NCBI RefSeq assembly: GCF_022538115.1
Contig: NZ_JAKZAL010000001.1
Location: forward strand, 186,001 to 250,000
Direction of reading: 5' to 3'
Length of the DNA stretch: 64,000 bases
Source: Cognataquiflexum rubidum
GTDB lineage: Bacteria; Bacteroidota; Bacteroidia; Cytophagales; Cyclobacteriaceae
The notes beneath the pieces were generated by a model. It was not told the DNA's origin. It did not search any database and was given only the letters and a program-made list of their open reading frames with translations. Shown here in pieces: positions 8,399-15,800 of this stretch (positions within the stretch are counted from its first letter, which is position 1; every line of letters begins with the position of its first letter). Both the position numbers and the translations under genes were made by a program.

Positions 8399-8528
8399 CC
8401 ACTGAGCTAAAATATCAATAAATGAAAAAGCCTCAAATCTCCCGATTTGAGGCTTTTTGCTCCTCCCGTAGGTACGGCTTGAGCTTATCCCGTACGTACG
8501 GGACATGATTATTCCCGCACATGCGGGA
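8377..8528. repeat. Four copies of a 16-nt palindrome (TCCCGYANNTRCGGGA type)
   Basis: Copies at 8377-8392 (degenerate, inside the Gfo/Idh 3' end), 8464-8479 (last two bases altered), 8488-8503 (perfect) and 8513-8528 (perfect bar the central pair). Four more copies lie in the 77-bp tandem array. All have the same length and nearly all begin TCCC and end CGGGA, whereas the central bases vary in a way that keeps the palindrome. Confidence 0.8.
8425..8458. terminator. Bidirectional hairpin terminator beside the tRNA relic
   Basis: Perfect 15-bp stem AAAAAGCCTCAAATC / GATTTGAGGCTTTTT with a TCCC loop. It serves the Gfo/Idh gene on the plus strand and would have served the tRNA relic on the minus strand. 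Confidence 0.85.
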
Positions 8529-8553
8529 CTCTAACCAACTGCGCTAAGGAGCC
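8458..8553 (-). pseudogene. tRNA relic interrupted by three 16-nt palindromes
   Basis: Read on the minus strand it has a tRNA start (GGCTCCTTAGCGCAGTTGGTTAGAG), a matching 3' acceptor strand (AGGAGCA) and a TCAAG from the T-loop. The anticodon arm, variable region and T-stem are occupied by TCCCGCATGTGCGGGA (8513-8528), TCCCGTACGTACGGGA (8488-8503) and a slightly decayed copy (8464-8479). No anticodon stem can form, so it is not a functional tRNA. A tRNA-style terminator follows at 8425-8458. Confidence 0.75.
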
Positions 8554-8817
8554 TCCAGGTACAAATCCAGGGTCTATCAATTTGAGGATTAAGTTTCTAG
8601 ACTTTTGTTTTTTTATGAATTTTTCTACTTTTCCCGCGTCCCCTCGCGTTCCCTCTATCTTAAAGACAGCACTTAAGATCCAAGGCCTGTAGTCAGATGT
8701 ATATTTATGTAACTTTCCGCCGTTATGTTCTTCTTTTCGTCTCCAGGGGTCTTCAGAATGCCCTATGTAAAATTTGTCAAAACGAGGAGAATAGAGTATG
8801 TAGATGTAAAAGTTCAT
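8509..8817 (-). CDS. GIY-YIG nuclease domain protein running into a tRNA relic
   Basis: 102 aa from the ATG at 8817; the TTG at 8853 would add a tail coming from the tRNA-Asn terminator. The domain shows the GIY-equivalent YIYILYS (4-10), YIG (18-20), the catalytic Arg near 26 in WRRKEEHN, and a Glu near 65 in KVEKFIKKQKS. The family cuts one DNA strand per active site and includes SLX1-type and homing enzymes. The last 14 residues (GSLAQLVRVPHVRE) are translated from the adjacent tRNA relic and its palindrome, so the original C-terminus is lost or the natural stop is missing. It lies between the relic and an intact tRNA-Asn on the same strand. Confidence 0.85.
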   Translation of the reverse strand: MNFYIYILYSPRFDKFYIGHSEDPWRRKEEHNGGKLHKYTSDYRPWILSAVFKIEGTRGDAGKVEKFIKKQKSRNLILKLIDPGFVPGGSLAQLVRVPHVRE

Positions 8818-8828
8818 GAGGTTAAAAA

Positions 8829-8868
8829 TGCAAAAAGCCTCGCATTTCTGCAAGGCCTCTTTGTTTTT
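8829..8868 (-). terminator. Terminator of tRNA-Asn
   Basis: Directly after the tRNA 3' end on the minus strand: CAAAAACAAAGAGGCCTTGCAG, then a CGAGGCTTTTTGC arm. The GGCCTTGCAGAAATGCGAGGC hairpin is followed by T residues. It overlaps the extended 5' end of the GIY-YIG frame. Confidence 0.6.
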
Positions 8869-8869
8869 G

Positions 8870-8943
8870 CTCCCCCTCTAGGGCTTGAACCTAGGACCCC
8901 ATGATTAACAGTCATGTGCTCTAACCAACTGAGCTAAGGAGGA
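8870..8943 (-). tRNA. tRNA-Asn (GTT)
   Basis: 74 nt on the minus strand. Acceptor strands TCCTCCT and AGGGGGA pair with one G-U; discriminator G. D-stem GCTC/GAGC, anticodon stem CATGA/TCATG with loop CTGTTAA (anticodon GTT), T-stem CTAGG/CCTAG with loop TTCAAGC. CCA is not encoded. It is the only intact tRNA I find in the window and the source of the half-copies in the adjacent array. Confidence 0.95.
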
Positions 8944-9268
8944 ATTTTATTGGTTTTATCTCTTTTGACCCCATGATTAATCCCGTACATACGGGACTCA
9001 ACCAACTGAGCTAAGGAGGAATTTTATTGGTTTTATCTCTTTTGACCCCATGATTAATCCCGTACATACGGGACTCAACCAACTGAGCTAAGGAGGAATT
9101 TTATTGGTTTTATCTCTTTTGACCCCATGATTAATCCCGTACATACGGGACTCAACCAACTGAGCTAAGGAGGAATTTTATTGGTTTTATCTCTTTTGAC
9201 CCCATGATTAATCCCGTACATACGGGACTCAACCAACTGAGCTAAGGAGGAATTTTATTGGTTTTATC
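8941..9268 (-). repeat. Four perfect 77-bp tandem repeats of a half tRNA-Asn with a palindrome
   Basis: Units begin at 8941, 9018, 9095 and 9172, with a partial unit at 9249-9268. On the minus strand each unit holds the 20-nt tRNA-Asn 5' flank, the acceptor 5' strand, the D-arm, then TCCCGTATGTACGGGA in place of the 5' anticodon stem and part of the loop, then the 3' anticodon side (TTAATCATGGGGTC). The variable region, T-arm and 3' acceptor are missing. Palindromes lie at 8981-8996, 9058-9073, 9135-9150 and 9212-9227. The copies look identical, which implies recent amplification. Confidence 0.92.
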
Positions 9269-9573
9269 AGACCCTTTGGTCTAAGGTGATGCAATATTAG
9301 CAGGTTAAGCCATTTTTTCCAAACTGCCTCCACAAAAAAATTGGAATATTATCAACTGCAACTTAATTATTCCTATAAATCAGGGACTTATTTTTAATTC
9401 CTCTTCCCATTTCCCCATTTATGAAAGTAATGATGCCTAGAAATATGATATCTATTCTAATTCTGGTCTGGGAATTAATAGCCCGCTACATCCGTCTTCC
9501 GACTTCGGTCTTCCGTCCCGCTTGAAGAAAAATATAGTGTTTCCGGCAAATAAGCGGATACCCACATCACATC
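9269..9573. other. Non-coding gap with a short heptameric repeat
   Basis: No ORF of note. Around 9493-9519 there are consecutive degenerate 7-mers (CGTCTTC, CGACTTC, GGTCTTC, CGTCCCG). Otherwise the stretch is A/T-rich with no recognisable signal. Confidence 0.5.
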
Positions 9574-10431
9574 TCATTCCTTCCCTTCAACCACTTGTTT
9601 CATCAAAAGCTTGTTATAAATATAGGTGACTCCCAAAACCATCAGGCCGGCAATCACTGCCAACAATACATTATAATAGGCAGGGGCCGACAAGGTCAGC
9701 CTCAGGAATATCGTCGCCAAAGCAAAGGAGGAATACCTGAAAAGGTTATAGTATTTGGTAGTATACCGAAGAGAAAACAACAGGATAAACACATCTGTGA
9801 ATATCAGCAACGTATAAAACAACTTGATACTGTAAATAAATTCATGGGTCTGATAGGCTGTGAAAATGTCATATATCCCCAAAAGTATAAAGGAAGCCGT
9901 CAGGTAAATAGACATTAACTTTTTGATAGACACAAATCCCTTTTGCTCCTCATATGTTCTAGTAATCCGGATATGTTTTTGTGCTCTGTAAAAAAGCCCT
10001 GTGATCAAAAAAATCAATACAGCACCAAAAGCATCGGACACAATGGGGAGTAGTTCCATCAAAAACCCGACTTCCCAAGTCATGTCTCCCAAATAATGCC
10101 CAAACTCCTTGAAGGCATCCCGCAGCAAGAGCAGGGAGATGATCTCAAACTGCTTCCCAACAGAATCCGCCACTGACTTTGGAATCAAAAAAATCAACCC
10201 CAACACTTCAAATACCAAAAGCACATTGAACGCCAATTCGATGGCGTAAAAGGAAGTAAATTTCTCACCAAATTGAAAAATATTTAGGTAGGAAAGCAGT
10301 CCCATCAGCAGACCTCCAACAAAAAATAGAACTACTATATTGCTGATCCACTTTGACACGGAGTCGCTTTCCCAGTGTTCATCCAATAAATCGAAAATTC
10401 CAATCTGCCAATCAAAAAACCTTTTTATCAT
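9574..10431 (-). CDS. Polytopic membrane protein of unknown function
   Basis: 285 aa with an ATG start. A short amphipathic N-terminus (MIKRFFDWQIGIFDLL) is followed by about seven hydrophobic stretches, near residues 28-48, 62-82, 130-148, 170-188, 200-220, 232-248 and 252-272. A charged loop (FEIISLLLLRDAFKEFGH) lies between the second and third, and a basic cytoplasmic loop (RAQKHIRITRTYEEQK) follows the third. This resembles the general layout of small ion-channel-like or transporter proteins, but I see no selectivity-filter or transport motif and do not assign a family. It is monocistronic, divergent from the Gfo/Idh-IorAB group. Confidence 0.75.
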   Translation of the reverse strand: MIKRFFDWQIGIFDLLDEHWESDSVSKWISNIVVLFFVGGLLMGLLSYLNIFQFGEKFTSFYAIELAFNVLLVFEVLGLIFLIPKSVADSVGKQFEIISLLLLRDAFKEFGHYLGDMTWEVGFLMELLPIVSDAFGAVLIFLITGLFYRAQKHIRITRTYEEQKGFVSIKKLMSIYLTASFILLGIYDIFTAYQTHEFIYSIKLFYTLLIFTDVFILLFSLRYTTKYYNLFRYSSFALATIFLRLTLSAPAYYNVLLAVIAGLMVLGVTYIYNKLLMKQVVEGKE

Positions 10432-10636
10432 ACCTATACAACTTCAATTTTCAGATTTGGTTATCAGCCATTTATGGCATCTGTTCCCCGTTTATATTTC
10501 TATTATCCAATAAATGTAAACAAAAGACAATCTTGAGGAAGGAGATAAAAATCACACACGTATTTTTTTTAAATTGAGAACAAAAATGTAAATGAAGTTC
10601 CAATAACTCAGCCACCAACCCAAAAAAACCAATCTT

Positions 10637-11926
10637 ATGAGTCAACATATCAATAGGCGGGATTTTGTTCGCTACTCTGTCCTTACCGCATTGGGACTAC
10701 AATTTTTACCTTTCCAAGGACTCAAAGCCGCCGCCTCTGACCGGGTCAGGATAGCCCACATTGGCCTCGGCGGAATGGGTTTGGCACATATGAATTGGTT
10801 TGCCAACTTACCCGAAGCTGAGATCGTCGCCCTCTGTGACGTCGACGAAGAACACGCCAAGGAAGCTTTGACCCAACTCAAAAAAATCCATCCGGATACC
10901 AAAGCCCAGATTTATACCGACTTCAGAAAAGTTCTGGAAAGGAAGGATATCGATGCTGTCACCATCGCCACACCGGACCATTGGCACGCACAGATCGCCA
11001 TTTTGGCATTTCAGGCAGGCAAAGATGTCTATGGAGAAAAGCCGCTTTCCTATTCACTGAGAGAAGGACAGTTGATGTTGGCTGCGCAAAAGTCAAACAA
11101 CAGGGTTTTTCAGTTGGGCACACAGATCCACGCCGGAGACAATTACCACCGTGTGGCCGAGATCATCCAATCCGGGGAGTTGGGGAAAATCAAAACAGTG
11201 AGGCTATGGAAAACCGGCGAACCCCCGCTCATCGAAAAACTCAACTATCAAACCCCTCCACCAAACCTGAATTGGGATATGTGGCTTGGACCTGCCCCCT
11301 ATTCAGAATACGCCCCTGAAAAATGTCATTTCACCTACCGCTATTTTATGGATTATTCCGGAGGTGTGTTTCAGGATTTTTGGTGCCATATCGCTGATGT
11401 AGTGTGGATGTCCATAGCGCCAAGCGGACTGAAATCCATTTCGGCCAAAGGAGAAAAATCCGAAGGCGTAGGCGATACCCCAAAATGGATCGATGTGGAT
11501 TTCAAATTCAAAAAACTCAAACTCCATTGGACCTCCACGCCTCCCCCTGTCCAAGGTGCCGAGAAAATGGGAATAGGAGCCTATTTCGAAGGTACAAAAG
11601 GAAACCTGATCTGCGATTACAGTACCATGGCCATCCACATGAATGGCCAAACTTTGACTGATATTCCAGAAATCGCCAAGTCCATCCCAAGATCGCCGGG
11701 CCATCAACAGAATTTTCTCGATGCGGTCAAATCCCGTCAGCAACCTGAATCCAATCTTGAATATGCGAGAGGAATGACTTTACCGATGCATTTGGCACTG
11801 ATTTCCTACAAACAGGAAAAATCTTTGAAATGGGATGCAAAGAAAGAACTGTTCCTAAAAGATGAAGCTGCCAATGAATTGTTGTTCAGACCTTACAGGG
11901 AAAAATGGAACCTCATCGGTGCATAA
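10637..11926 (+). CDS. Gfo/Idh/MocA family oxidoreductase, Tat-exported
   Basis: 429 aa. The N-terminus has a twin-arginine signal (INRRDFVRYSVLTALGLQ) that would send the folded protein to the periplasm. Rossmann motif IAHIGLGGMGLAHM, then TPDHWH and the catalytic EKP (YGEKPLSYSLREG) follow. The C-terminal substrate domain contains YSGGVFQDFWCHIADVVWM and the FRPYREKW tail of the large Bacteroidetes subfamily. The substrate is probably a sugar or a sugar derivative. It leads a plus-strand group with IorA (56-nt gap) and IorB, all of which would act outside the cytoplasm if the leaders are used. Confidence 0.92.
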   Translation: MSQHINRRDFVRYSVLTALGLQFLPFQGLKAAASDRVRIAHIGLGGMGLAHMNWFANLPEAEIVALCDVDEEHAKEALTQLKKIHPDTKAQIYTDFRKVLERKDIDAVTIATPDHWHAQIAILAFQAGKDVYGEKPLSYSLREGQLMLAAQKSNNRVFQLGTQIHAGDNYHRVAEIIQSGELGKIKTVRLWKTGEPPLIEKLNYQTPPPNLNWDMWLGPAPYSEYAPEKCHFTYRYFMDYSGGVFQDFWCHIADVVWMSIAPSGLKSISAKGEKSEGVGDTPKWIDVDFKFKKLKLHWTSTPPPVQGAEKMGIGAYFEGTKGNLICDYSTMAIHMNGQTLTDIPEIAKSIPRSPGHQQNFLDAVKSRQQPESNLEYARGMTLPMHLALISYKQEKSLKWDAKKELFLKDEAANELLFRPYREKWNLIGA

Positions 11927-11982
11927 TTTCTTCATAATCATTACCTTTTACCCATCAAACAACAAAGACCAATCCAACCACT

Positions 11983-12441
11983 ATGGAAAAATTCACAATA
12001 TCTGTCAACGGAAAAAACCACGAAGTGACCGCTGATCCGGACATGCCACTGCTTTGGGTTTTAAGAGATTTGCTCTCGATGAAAGGGACCAAATTCGGTT
12101 GTGGTCAGGCACTTTGCGGAGCCTGCACGGTACATTTGGATGACGAAGCCATTAGATCCTGCAGCACTCCCATCTCTACTGTTGGAAGCAGGAAAGTCAC
12201 CACTATCGAGGGTCTGGATAAGGAAGGCCATCACCCACTTCAGGACGCTTGGGTGGAGCATGTAGTTCCCCAGTGCGGTTATTGTCAAACTGGTCAGATC
12301 ATGACTGCGGCGGCTTTACTTAAGAAAAGTCCAAACCCGTCAGATGCTGAGATCGAGGAGTCCATGGCAGGAAACCTCTGTCGCTGCGGCACCTATAACC
12401 GCATCAAAGAAGCCATACTCACCGCATCCAAAACCCTTTAA
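11983..12441 (+). CDS. (2Fe-2S)-binding small subunit of a xanthine-dehydrogenase-type enzyme (IorA-like)
   Basis: 152 aa. The plant-ferredoxin-like N-domain carries Cys40, Cys45, Cys48 and Cys60; the helical C-domain carries Cys98, Cys101, Cys133 and Cys135 (QCGYC, NLCRCG), so both [2Fe-2S] sites are complete. It relays electrons from the molybdopterin subunit encoded 25 nt downstream. It has no leader of its own and would be exported as a passenger of the large subunit's Tat signal. The partner pair resembles isoquinoline 1-oxidoreductase and aldehyde dehydrogenases. No cytochrome gene follows, so the electron acceptor is not evident here. Confidence 0.93.
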   Translation: MEKFTISVNGKNHEVTADPDMPLLWVLRDLLSMKGTKFGCGQALCGACTVHLDDEAIRSCSTPISTVGSRKVTTIEGLDKEGHHPLQDAWVEHVVPQCGYCQTGQIMTAAALLKKSPNPSDAEIEESMAGNLCRCGTYNRIKEAILTASKTL

Positions 12442-12466
12442 TCCTGAACCCAAAACATCAAAATAT

Positions 12467-14746
12467 ATGATGCCGAACTTCCCATTTTTAAAAAACAAAA
12501 AAGCTGAAGACAAGAGCGAAGTCTTTGTTCCTTCACGCAGGGATTTCTTGAAACTTAGTTCTCTGGCTACCGGAGGATTCCTTTTGGGAGTCAATTTCCA
12601 ATGTGCCGGCCCCAAAGGTGAAACCATCACTTTTGCCCCCAATGTATTTGTCAGCATCACTTCTGACAATGAAGTCACCATCGTTGCTCACCGATCTGAA
12701 ATGGGAACGGGCATCAGAACCTCCTTACCTCAGATCGTTGCGGACGAATTGGGAGCGGATTGGTCTAAGGTGAAAATCGTGCAGGCCGAAGGCGATGAAG
12801 AAAAATATGGAAACCAAAACACCGACGGTTCATTTTCTGTCAGGATGTTTTATGAACCCATGCGAAAAACCGGGGCGACGGCAAGACACATGCTTATCGC
12901 CGCCGCAGCCAAAAAATGGGAGGTAAGTCCCACTGAATGCCATACGGAAAATTCACAGGTCATCCATTCTTCAGGCAAGAAAATCGACTTTGGAGATTTG
13001 GTAGCTGAGCTCAAAGACATGCCATTGCCGGATCCGGCAAGTATCACTTTGAAGGAATTTTCAAGCTATAAACTGATCGGCAAAGATGTCACCATCTATG
13101 ATGCCAGGGATATCACTACAGGCAAGGCGGTTTTTGGTGCTGACGTGGATCTGCCGGGAATGCAGGTAGCTGTGGTCCGTAGAAGTCCAGTCATCGGTGC
13201 CAAAGTCATTTCTTTCAATGATGCCAAAGCATTGGCAGTGCCGGGAGTAAATAGGGTAGTGAAGATCGATGGTGCGGGAATTCCTCCGGGATTGGACAAA
13301 GCCTTGGAGGGTGTTGCCGTCATTGCCGACAATACATGGGCCGCGATGAAAGGCAGGGAAGCGTTGGAAATAGAATGGGACTTGGGACCAAACCAAACTT
13401 ACAACTCTGCCAAACAATTGGAAGAAATGCTTCAAAGTACTGCTAAGGACGGGAAAGTCAGAAGGGAAAGAGGCAACTTTTTGACAGCGCAAAGGGCTGC
13501 AGGAAAGGTTTTGGAAAGAACTTATCTGGCTCCTTTCTATGCACATGCTACCATTGAGCCACCTGCTGCCATCGCCCATTATCAGGGAGACGGCATCTGT
13601 GAAATCTGGGCACCTACACAGCATCCCCAATGGGCAAGACAGGCAGTAGCAACAGCTTTGGAACTTGATCTGGATAAGGTAAAGATGAATGTCACTTTAC
13701 TCGGAGGAGGATTTGGAAGAAAGTCCAAGCCTGATTTTGTGGTGGAAGCAGCCCTGCTTTCCAAAGCCGCCAAATCACCGGTGAGGGTTCAGTGGACAAG
13801 GGAGGACGACCTCCATTTTGACTTTTTCCACTCACACAGTGCCCAAAGGATCAAAGCGACGATTGACAAAGACGGGAACTTCACCGGATGGAACCACCAT
13901 ACTGTTTTTCCTGCAATCGGAGCAACAGGCAGTACCACTGAACTTCATCCCTCTGATGGTGAATTGGCTTTGGGCTGTACGGATTTTCCATATGATGTAC
14001 CAAATATTAAAATTGAAACACACGAATCAACAGCCCATACCAGAATCGGATGGCTGAGGTCGGTGAGCAATATCCACCACGCTTTTGCCATCGGATGTAT
14101 GATGGATGAAATCGCTGAAGCACGAGGTATCGATCCTGTAAAGCACGCCCTTCAGATGCTCGGTGAGGACCGCAATCTTGAGTTCAAACCTGAAACTGAC
14201 GGGAAATATGAAAACTATGGCGAGCCGATAGAAACATTTCCATGGAATACAGGAAGAATGAAAAAAGTGATTGAAAGGGTTGCCAAAGAAGCCAATTGGG
14301 ACCAAAAGCTGGCAGAGGGAAAAGCGGTTGGCTTTGCAGCGCACAAGAGCTTCCTGACCTATGTCGCTTGCATAGTGGTAGTGGAAAAAGGCAGTTCGGG
14401 CAAAATCTCCATCCCTGAAGTCTTCTATGCGGTGGATTGTGGAATCGGAGTCAATACAGATAGAATCCGCTCACAGTTTGAAGGCGGGTCACAGTTTGCG
14501 ACAAGTTTGGCGACCACTTCAGCCATCACTTTCGAGAATGGAATCCCACAACAAAACAATTTTGATGGCTATCAAATCATCAGGATGCCCCAATCGCCCA
14601 AGAAAATCCATGTCCATATCCTAGAGAGTATGGAAAAACCAACGGGTGTCGGCGAGCCTCCGGTACCTCCTTACATCCCGGCTTTGTGCAATGCGATGTA
14701 CAAGCTGACAGGAGAAAGGATCTATCAGCTGCCTTTTAAGGCATAA
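12467..14746 (+). CDS. Molybdopterin-binding large subunit, IorB-like aldehyde/isoquinoline oxidoreductase
   Basis: 759 aa from the ATG at 12467 (an ATGATG pair), which is the family size; the open frame extends back to 12344 but would overlap iorA. A Tat signal (SRRDFLKLSSLATGGFLLG) is near residue 25-45 and a Cys follows it (NFQCAG), so lipid attachment is possible. Molybdopterin-domain features include HRSEMGTGIRTSLPQI, APFYAHATIEPP, LLGGGFGRKSKPDF and the C-terminal VGEPPVPPYIPALCNA with the catalytic Glu region. Enzymes of this kind hydroxylate aldehydes or N-heterocycles with water. The substrate is unknown; coupling to the preceding Gfo/Idh gene suggests a shared oxidative route. Confidence 0.93.
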   Translation: MMPNFPFLKNKKAEDKSEVFVPSRRDFLKLSSLATGGFLLGVNFQCAGPKGETITFAPNVFVSITSDNEVTIVAHRSEMGTGIRTSLPQIVADELGADWSKVKIVQAEGDEEKYGNQNTDGSFSVRMFYEPMRKTGATARHMLIAAAAKKWEVSPTECHTENSQVIHSSGKKIDFGDLVAELKDMPLPDPASITLKEFSSYKLIGKDVTIYDARDITTGKAVFGADVDLPGMQVAVVRRSPVIGAKVISFNDAKALAVPGVNRVVKIDGAGIPPGLDKALEGVAVIADNTWAAMKGREALEIEWDLGPNQTYNSAKQLEEMLQSTAKDGKVRRERGNFLTAQRAAGKVLERTYLAPFYAHATIEPPAAIAHYQGDGICEIWAPTQHPQWARQAVATALELDLDKVKMNVTLLGGGFGRKSKPDFVVEAALLSKAAKSPVRVQWTREDDLHFDFFHSHSAQRIKATIDKDGNFTGWNHHTVFPAIGATGSTTELHPSDGELALGCTDFPYDVPNIKIETHESTAHTRIGWLRSVSNIHHAFAIGCMMDEIAEARGIDPVKHALQMLGEDRNLEFKPETDGKYENYGEPIETFPWNTGRMKKVIERVAKEANWDQKLAEGKAVGFAAHKSFLTYVACIVVVEKGSSGKISIPEVFYAVDCGIGVNTDRIRSQFEGGSQFATSLATTSAITFENGIPQQNNFDGYQIIRMPQSPKKIHVHILESMEKPTGVGEPPVPPYIPALCNAMYKLTGERIYQLPFKA

Positions 14747-14760
14747 ATGTGTGCCAAGTT

Positions 14761-15290
14761 CAACTCCTTCAGAGTTGTTGTTTCTTCAGATTAGCTAAAA
14801 GCCCCCAATTACATTGGGGGTTATTGTTTTTCAAGTACTCCGTACTTGCCACGACAAAAAAACCAACCAGCCTTAGAAGTGCTTCTACGACAATATCCGC
14901 AGGTGAAACCCAGAGGAGCCTTGGAAAGGCTTCCAAAATAATAACCGCGGGTGAAACCCGTGGATGAGCAAACCAGGATGAAACCAACAACTCCAGAGGA
15001 GTTGAACAAAATCCGTATCAAGAAGGTAGATTTGAAAGAAATCACTGAATCCTAAAGAAGCCTTGAAAAGGCTTCAACAATAATAACCGCGGGTGAAACC
15101 CGTGGGCCAACCAAATAAAAGTGTCTGAGACAACTCCTTCAGAGTTGTCTCCAGACCCAGTCAAGTAGGTGAATTTTTGCAAAAACACTGAATCCTAAAG
15201 AAGCCTAGGAAAGGCTTCAACAATAATAACCACGGGTGAAACCCGTGGACCCATGAATTTATGGTGTCTGCGACAACTCTGAAGGAGTTG
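14761..15290. repeat. Upstream hairpin (REP-like) array of the Y1 transposase locus
   Basis: Five families of short imperfect palindromes. A: CAACTCCTTCAGAGTTG type, at 14761, 14988, 15131 and 15274. B: CCGCGGGTGAAACCCGTGG type, at 14945, 15087 and 15230. C: GAAGCCTTGGAAAGGCTTC type, at 14914, 15057 and 15200. D: CCCCCAATTACATTGGGGG, near 14801. E: CAAGTACTCCGTACTTG, near 14832. The order is A-D-E-C-B-A followed by two further C-B-A modules of about 143 bp. The whole 596-nt gap before the transposase is made of these. Confidence 0.88.
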
Positions 15291-15342
15291 AATTATTTAA
15301 AATATTTAACTAATTTTATTTTACACATACCCTTTTTAAAAT

Positions 15343-15792
15343 ATGAGCAGTTACAAACAGATCATTTACCACCTGATTTTTGGAACTAAACGAAGAGAAT
15401 TCACAATTCCAGAATCTCATTGCCTTGAACTCTATAAATACATCTGGGGAATCACAAAAAACAAAAAATGCACCCTCTATCGAATAAATGGGATCGGAGA
15501 CCATATCCATATTTTGACTGATTTACACCCAAGTCAAAGTTTAGCAGACTTTATCAAGGATATCAAAATTGCAAGTAGCAATTGGATGAAGGAAAATCCT
15601 GATTTTCCTAATTGGGATGGTTGGGCACTAGGTTATGGTGCATTTACCTACTCAAATAAAGAAAAACCAAATCTTGTTGAATACATCAAAAATCAAAAAG
15701 AACACCATAAAAAAGAATCCTTCTATGATGAATATAAGAGGCTATTGATCGAAAATGAAATTGAGTTTAAAGAGGAGTATCTTTTCAAATAG
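15343..15792 (+). CDS. REP-associated tyrosine transposase (Y1, IS200-like TnpA; RAYT)
   Basis: 149 aa with an ATG start. The HUH metal-binding motif is GDHIHIL (His54, His56). The catalytic Tyr is Tyr114 in LVEYIKNQKEHHKKE, a typical Y1 signature with the NQxEHH tail. These single-strand DNA nucleases cut and join at subterminal hairpins; RAYTs are domesticated relatives linked to scattered REP palindromes. Here both flanks carry the same hairpin families in the same order, so the gene and repeats probably form one system. No accessory tnpB is present. The frame and all key residues are intact, so it may be active. Confidence 0.93.
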   Translation: MSSYKQIIYHLIFGTKRREFTIPESHCLELYKYIWGITKNKKCTLYRINGIGDHIHILTDLHPSQSLADFIKDIKIASSNWMKENPDFPNWDGWALGYGAFTYSNKEKPNLVEYIKNQKEHHKKESFYDEYKRLLIENEIEFKEEYLFK

Positions 15793-15800
15793 AATATGTT

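Noticed and set aside
6949-8943. Complete integrative element with tRNA attachment sites
   Set aside because: No integrase or excisionase gene lies between the tRNA fragments, and the matches are only 13-14 nt, so I report it as a possible scar only.
8944-9250. Four extra tRNA-Asn genes
   Set aside because: Each unit lacks the T-arm and 3' acceptor strand and has a palindrome in the anticodon arm, so no cloverleaf forms.
8941-9268. Possible CRISPR array
   Set aside because: The repeats are contiguous 77-bp copies without variable spacers, and they derive from tRNA-Asn; no cas genes are near.
13061-13630. 189-codon ORF on the minus strand
   Set aside because: Antisense to the intact iorB gene.
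14769-15045. Two small ORFs on the minus strand in the RAYT upstream array
   Set aside because: They are translations of the hairpin repeats themselves (repeated SPAD/TRGY-type text) and not genes.
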